A stretch of 64,000 nucleotides of DNA from Streptomyces caelestis. Lineage in GTDB: Bacteria > Actinomycetota > Actinomycetes > Streptomycetales > Streptomycetaceae. The position numbers and the translations under genes are program-made. This document shows positions 62,741-64,000 of this stretch, piece after piece; position 1 is the stretch's first letter; each line of letters begins with the position of its first letter. The stretch lies in the NCBI RefSeq assembly GCF_001279005.1, contig NZ_LGCN01000251.1, forward strand, positions 62,001 through 126,000. Reading direction: 5' to 3'. The notes below the pieces were generated by a model. That model had not been told where the DNA came from, did not search any database, and saw only the letters and a list, made by a program, of their open reading frames with translations.

Positions 62741-63942
62741 AGGGCTCCCTCCGCGCGGAGCTCCGCGAGGTCGTCGGGTGTGAGGCCCAGTTCGGTGAGG
62801 ACCTCCTCGGTGTCCGCGCCGTGCGGGCGGCCCGCCCAGCGGATCGCGCCCGGGGTGGCGGAGAGCCGGAAGAGCACGTTCTGCATGCGCAGCGGGCCCA
62901 GCTCCGGATCGTCGACCGTGGTGATCGTGTCCAGCGCCTGGTACTGCGGGTCCGCCATGACGTCCCGTACGTCCTGGACGGGGGCGACGGCCGCCTCCGC
63001 CTTCTCGAAGGCCGCCAGGACGTCGGTGCGGGTGTGCCGGGCGATCCAGCCGCCGACCGCCTCGTCCAGGACGTCCGCGTGCCGGGCCCGGTCCTCGCCG
63101 GTGGCGAACCAGGGCTCGTCGATCAGGTCCGGCCGGCCCACCAGCACCATCACGCGCTCGGCGACGGACTGGGCCGAGGTGGAGACGGCGACCCAGGTGC
63201 CGTCGGCGGTGAGGTAGGTGCCGCGCGGCGCGTTGTTCTGGGAGCGGTTGCCGGTGCGGGGCTGGACGTGGCCCAGCTGGTCGTACCAGGTCGGCTGGGG
63301 TCCGAGCGCGGTGAGGATCGGCTCGATCAGCGCCATGTCGACGACCTGGCCCTCTCCCGTGCGGTCCCGTCCGGCCAGCGCGGTCATGACGGCGTACGCC
63401 GTGGTCAGGCCCGCGATGGAGTCCGCCAGGCCGAACGGCGGCAGGGTCGGCGGGGCGTCCGGCTCCCCGGTGATCGCGGCGAAGCCGCTCATCGCCTCGG
63501 CGAGGGTGCCGAAGCCCGGGCGGTGCGCGTACGGGCCGAACTGGCCGAAGCCGGTGACCCGGGCCAGGACCAGCCGGGGGTTGACGGCGGACAGTTCGGG
63601 CCAGCCCAGGTCCCACTTCTCCAGGGTGCCGGGGCGGAAGTTCTCGATGACGACGTCGGCGGTCCCGGCCAGGCGCAGGAGGGTGGCCCGGCCGCCGGGC
63701 TTGGACAGGTCGAGGGTGATGGTGCGCTTGTTGCGGCCGAGCACCTTCCACCACAGGCCGACGCCGTCCTTCGACGGGCCGTGGCCGCGGCAGGGGTCCG
63801 GTTTCCCCGGATGCTCGACCTTGACGACCTCCGCGCCGAAGTCGCCGAGCAGGGTCGCGGCGAGGGGGCCGGCGAAGAGGGTGGCGAGGTCCAGGACGCG
63901 CAGGCCGGTCAGCGGGGGACCGGAGGGGGTGGGCCTGGTCAT
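62737..63942 (-). CDS. CaiB/BaiF-type class III CoA transferase
   Basis: CoA transferase of 401 residues. It begins TGLRVLDLATLFAGPLAATL, the standard N-terminus. DVVIENFRPGTLEKWDLGW, VTGFGQFGPYAHRPGFGTLAEAMSG and VVDMALIEPILTALG follow; the Asp in VVDMA is the expected nucleophile that forms the mixed anhydride. The ATG overlaps the stop of another gene at the edge (ATGA). With the lyase downstream it probably forms a catabolic operon for an organic acid. Confidence 0.92.
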   Translation of the reverse strand: MTRPTPSGPPLTGLRVLDLATLFAGPLAATLLGDFGAEVVKVEHPGKPDPCRGHGPSKDGVGLWWKVLGRNKRTITLDLSKPGGRATLLRLAGTADVVIENFRPGTLEKWDLGWPELSAVNPRLVLARVTGFGQFGPYAHRPGFGTLAEAMSGFAAITGEPDAPPTLPPFGLADSIAGLTTAYAVMTALAGRDRTGEGQVVDMALIEPILTALGPQPTWYDQLGHVQPRTGNRSQNNAPRGTYLTADGTWVAVSTSAQSVAERVMVLVGRPDLIDEPWFATGEDRARHADVLDEAVGGWIARHTRTDVLAAFEKAEAAVAPVQDVRDVMADPQYQALDTITTVDDPELGPLRMQNVLFRLSATPGAIRWAGRPHGADTEEVLTELGLTPDDLAELRAEGAL

Positions 63943-64000
63943 GGGCGGGTGGCCTCCAGGTGGGTCAGCCGGGCCAGGGTGTCGAAGCCGGTGCCGTGGA
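63939..64000 (-). CDS. 3' end of an unknown gene upstream of the CoA transferase
   Basis: Only the last 19-20 codons are in the window; they read HGTGFDTLARLTHLEATRP before the stop, which overlaps the CoA-transferase ATG. The coupling implies the same operon. Too little is present to name the family. Confidence 0.6.
   Translation of the reverse strand, partial: HGTGFDTLARLTHLEATRP

Overview
The window is a core chromosomal segment of a Streptomyces or a very close relative. The evidence is the very high G+C with GTG starts, the actinobacterial order of the division and cell-wall cluster (ftsI-murE-murF-mraY-murD-ftsW-murG-ftsQ-ftsZ-pgeF-yggS-sepF-yggT-divIVA), a leaderless his/trp region that includes trpM and priA, and families typical of this genus (TIGR02234, TIGR03085, DUF2252, HGxxPAAW). 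From memory, the order matches the S. coelicolor arm running from ftsL past lgt.

Layout. 1-16516: septation and peptidoglycan precursor genes, all on the + strand, many with 4-bp overlaps, with a long regulatory gap before ftsZ. 16517-20547: a triple-hairpin gap, then ileS on the - strand behind a translational T-box. 20548-28062: a DksA-type zinc-finger protein with a histone H1-like extension, lspA, rluD, a GNAT acetyltransferase, a CPA1 antiporter, an SDR, a MscS channel and a dienelactone-hydrolase-like protein. 28075-32925: a frame-shifted phoD, a membrane-anchored DsbA-like protein, a membrane protein and a DUF2252 protein on the - strand. 33131-36670: dnaE. 36778-45554: a 55-residue basic protein, a NYN-domain protein, an ABC exporter pair, a DUF2567-like membrane protein, a YbaK deacylase, a LON-domain protein and two poorly known proteins. 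45747-51483: hisD-hisC-hisB-(52 aa)-hisH-priA-ridA-hisF, tightly coupled. 51487-61839: VOC and TIGR03085 proteins, hisI, trpE, TIGR02234, small membrane proteins, trpC, trpM, trpB, trpA, a second DsbA-like protein and lgt. 61910-64000: CitE-like lyase and CaiB-type CoA transferase, with the end of another gene at the edge.

How the genes work together: one block makes lipid II and drives the septum (Mur enzymes, MraY, MurG, FtsI/W/Q/Z, SepF, DivIVA). The his and trp blocks share the bifunctional isomerase PriA, since no trpF is seen. lspA and lgt both serve lipoprotein maturation.

Most notable signals: (a) phoD is broken by a 32-nt palindromic insert whose core recurs in two larger intergenic repeats, one of them bounded by 15-bp perfect inverted repeats; (b) IleRS has a GxHH signature instead of HxGH, a feature linked to extreme mupirocin resistance; (c) nested inverted repeats lie upstream of ftsZ; (d) some fifteen genes have a -10 box placed 6-8 nt before the start codon, implying leaderless mRNAs. 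No CRISPR array, phage, IS element, tRNA or rRNA gene was seen.
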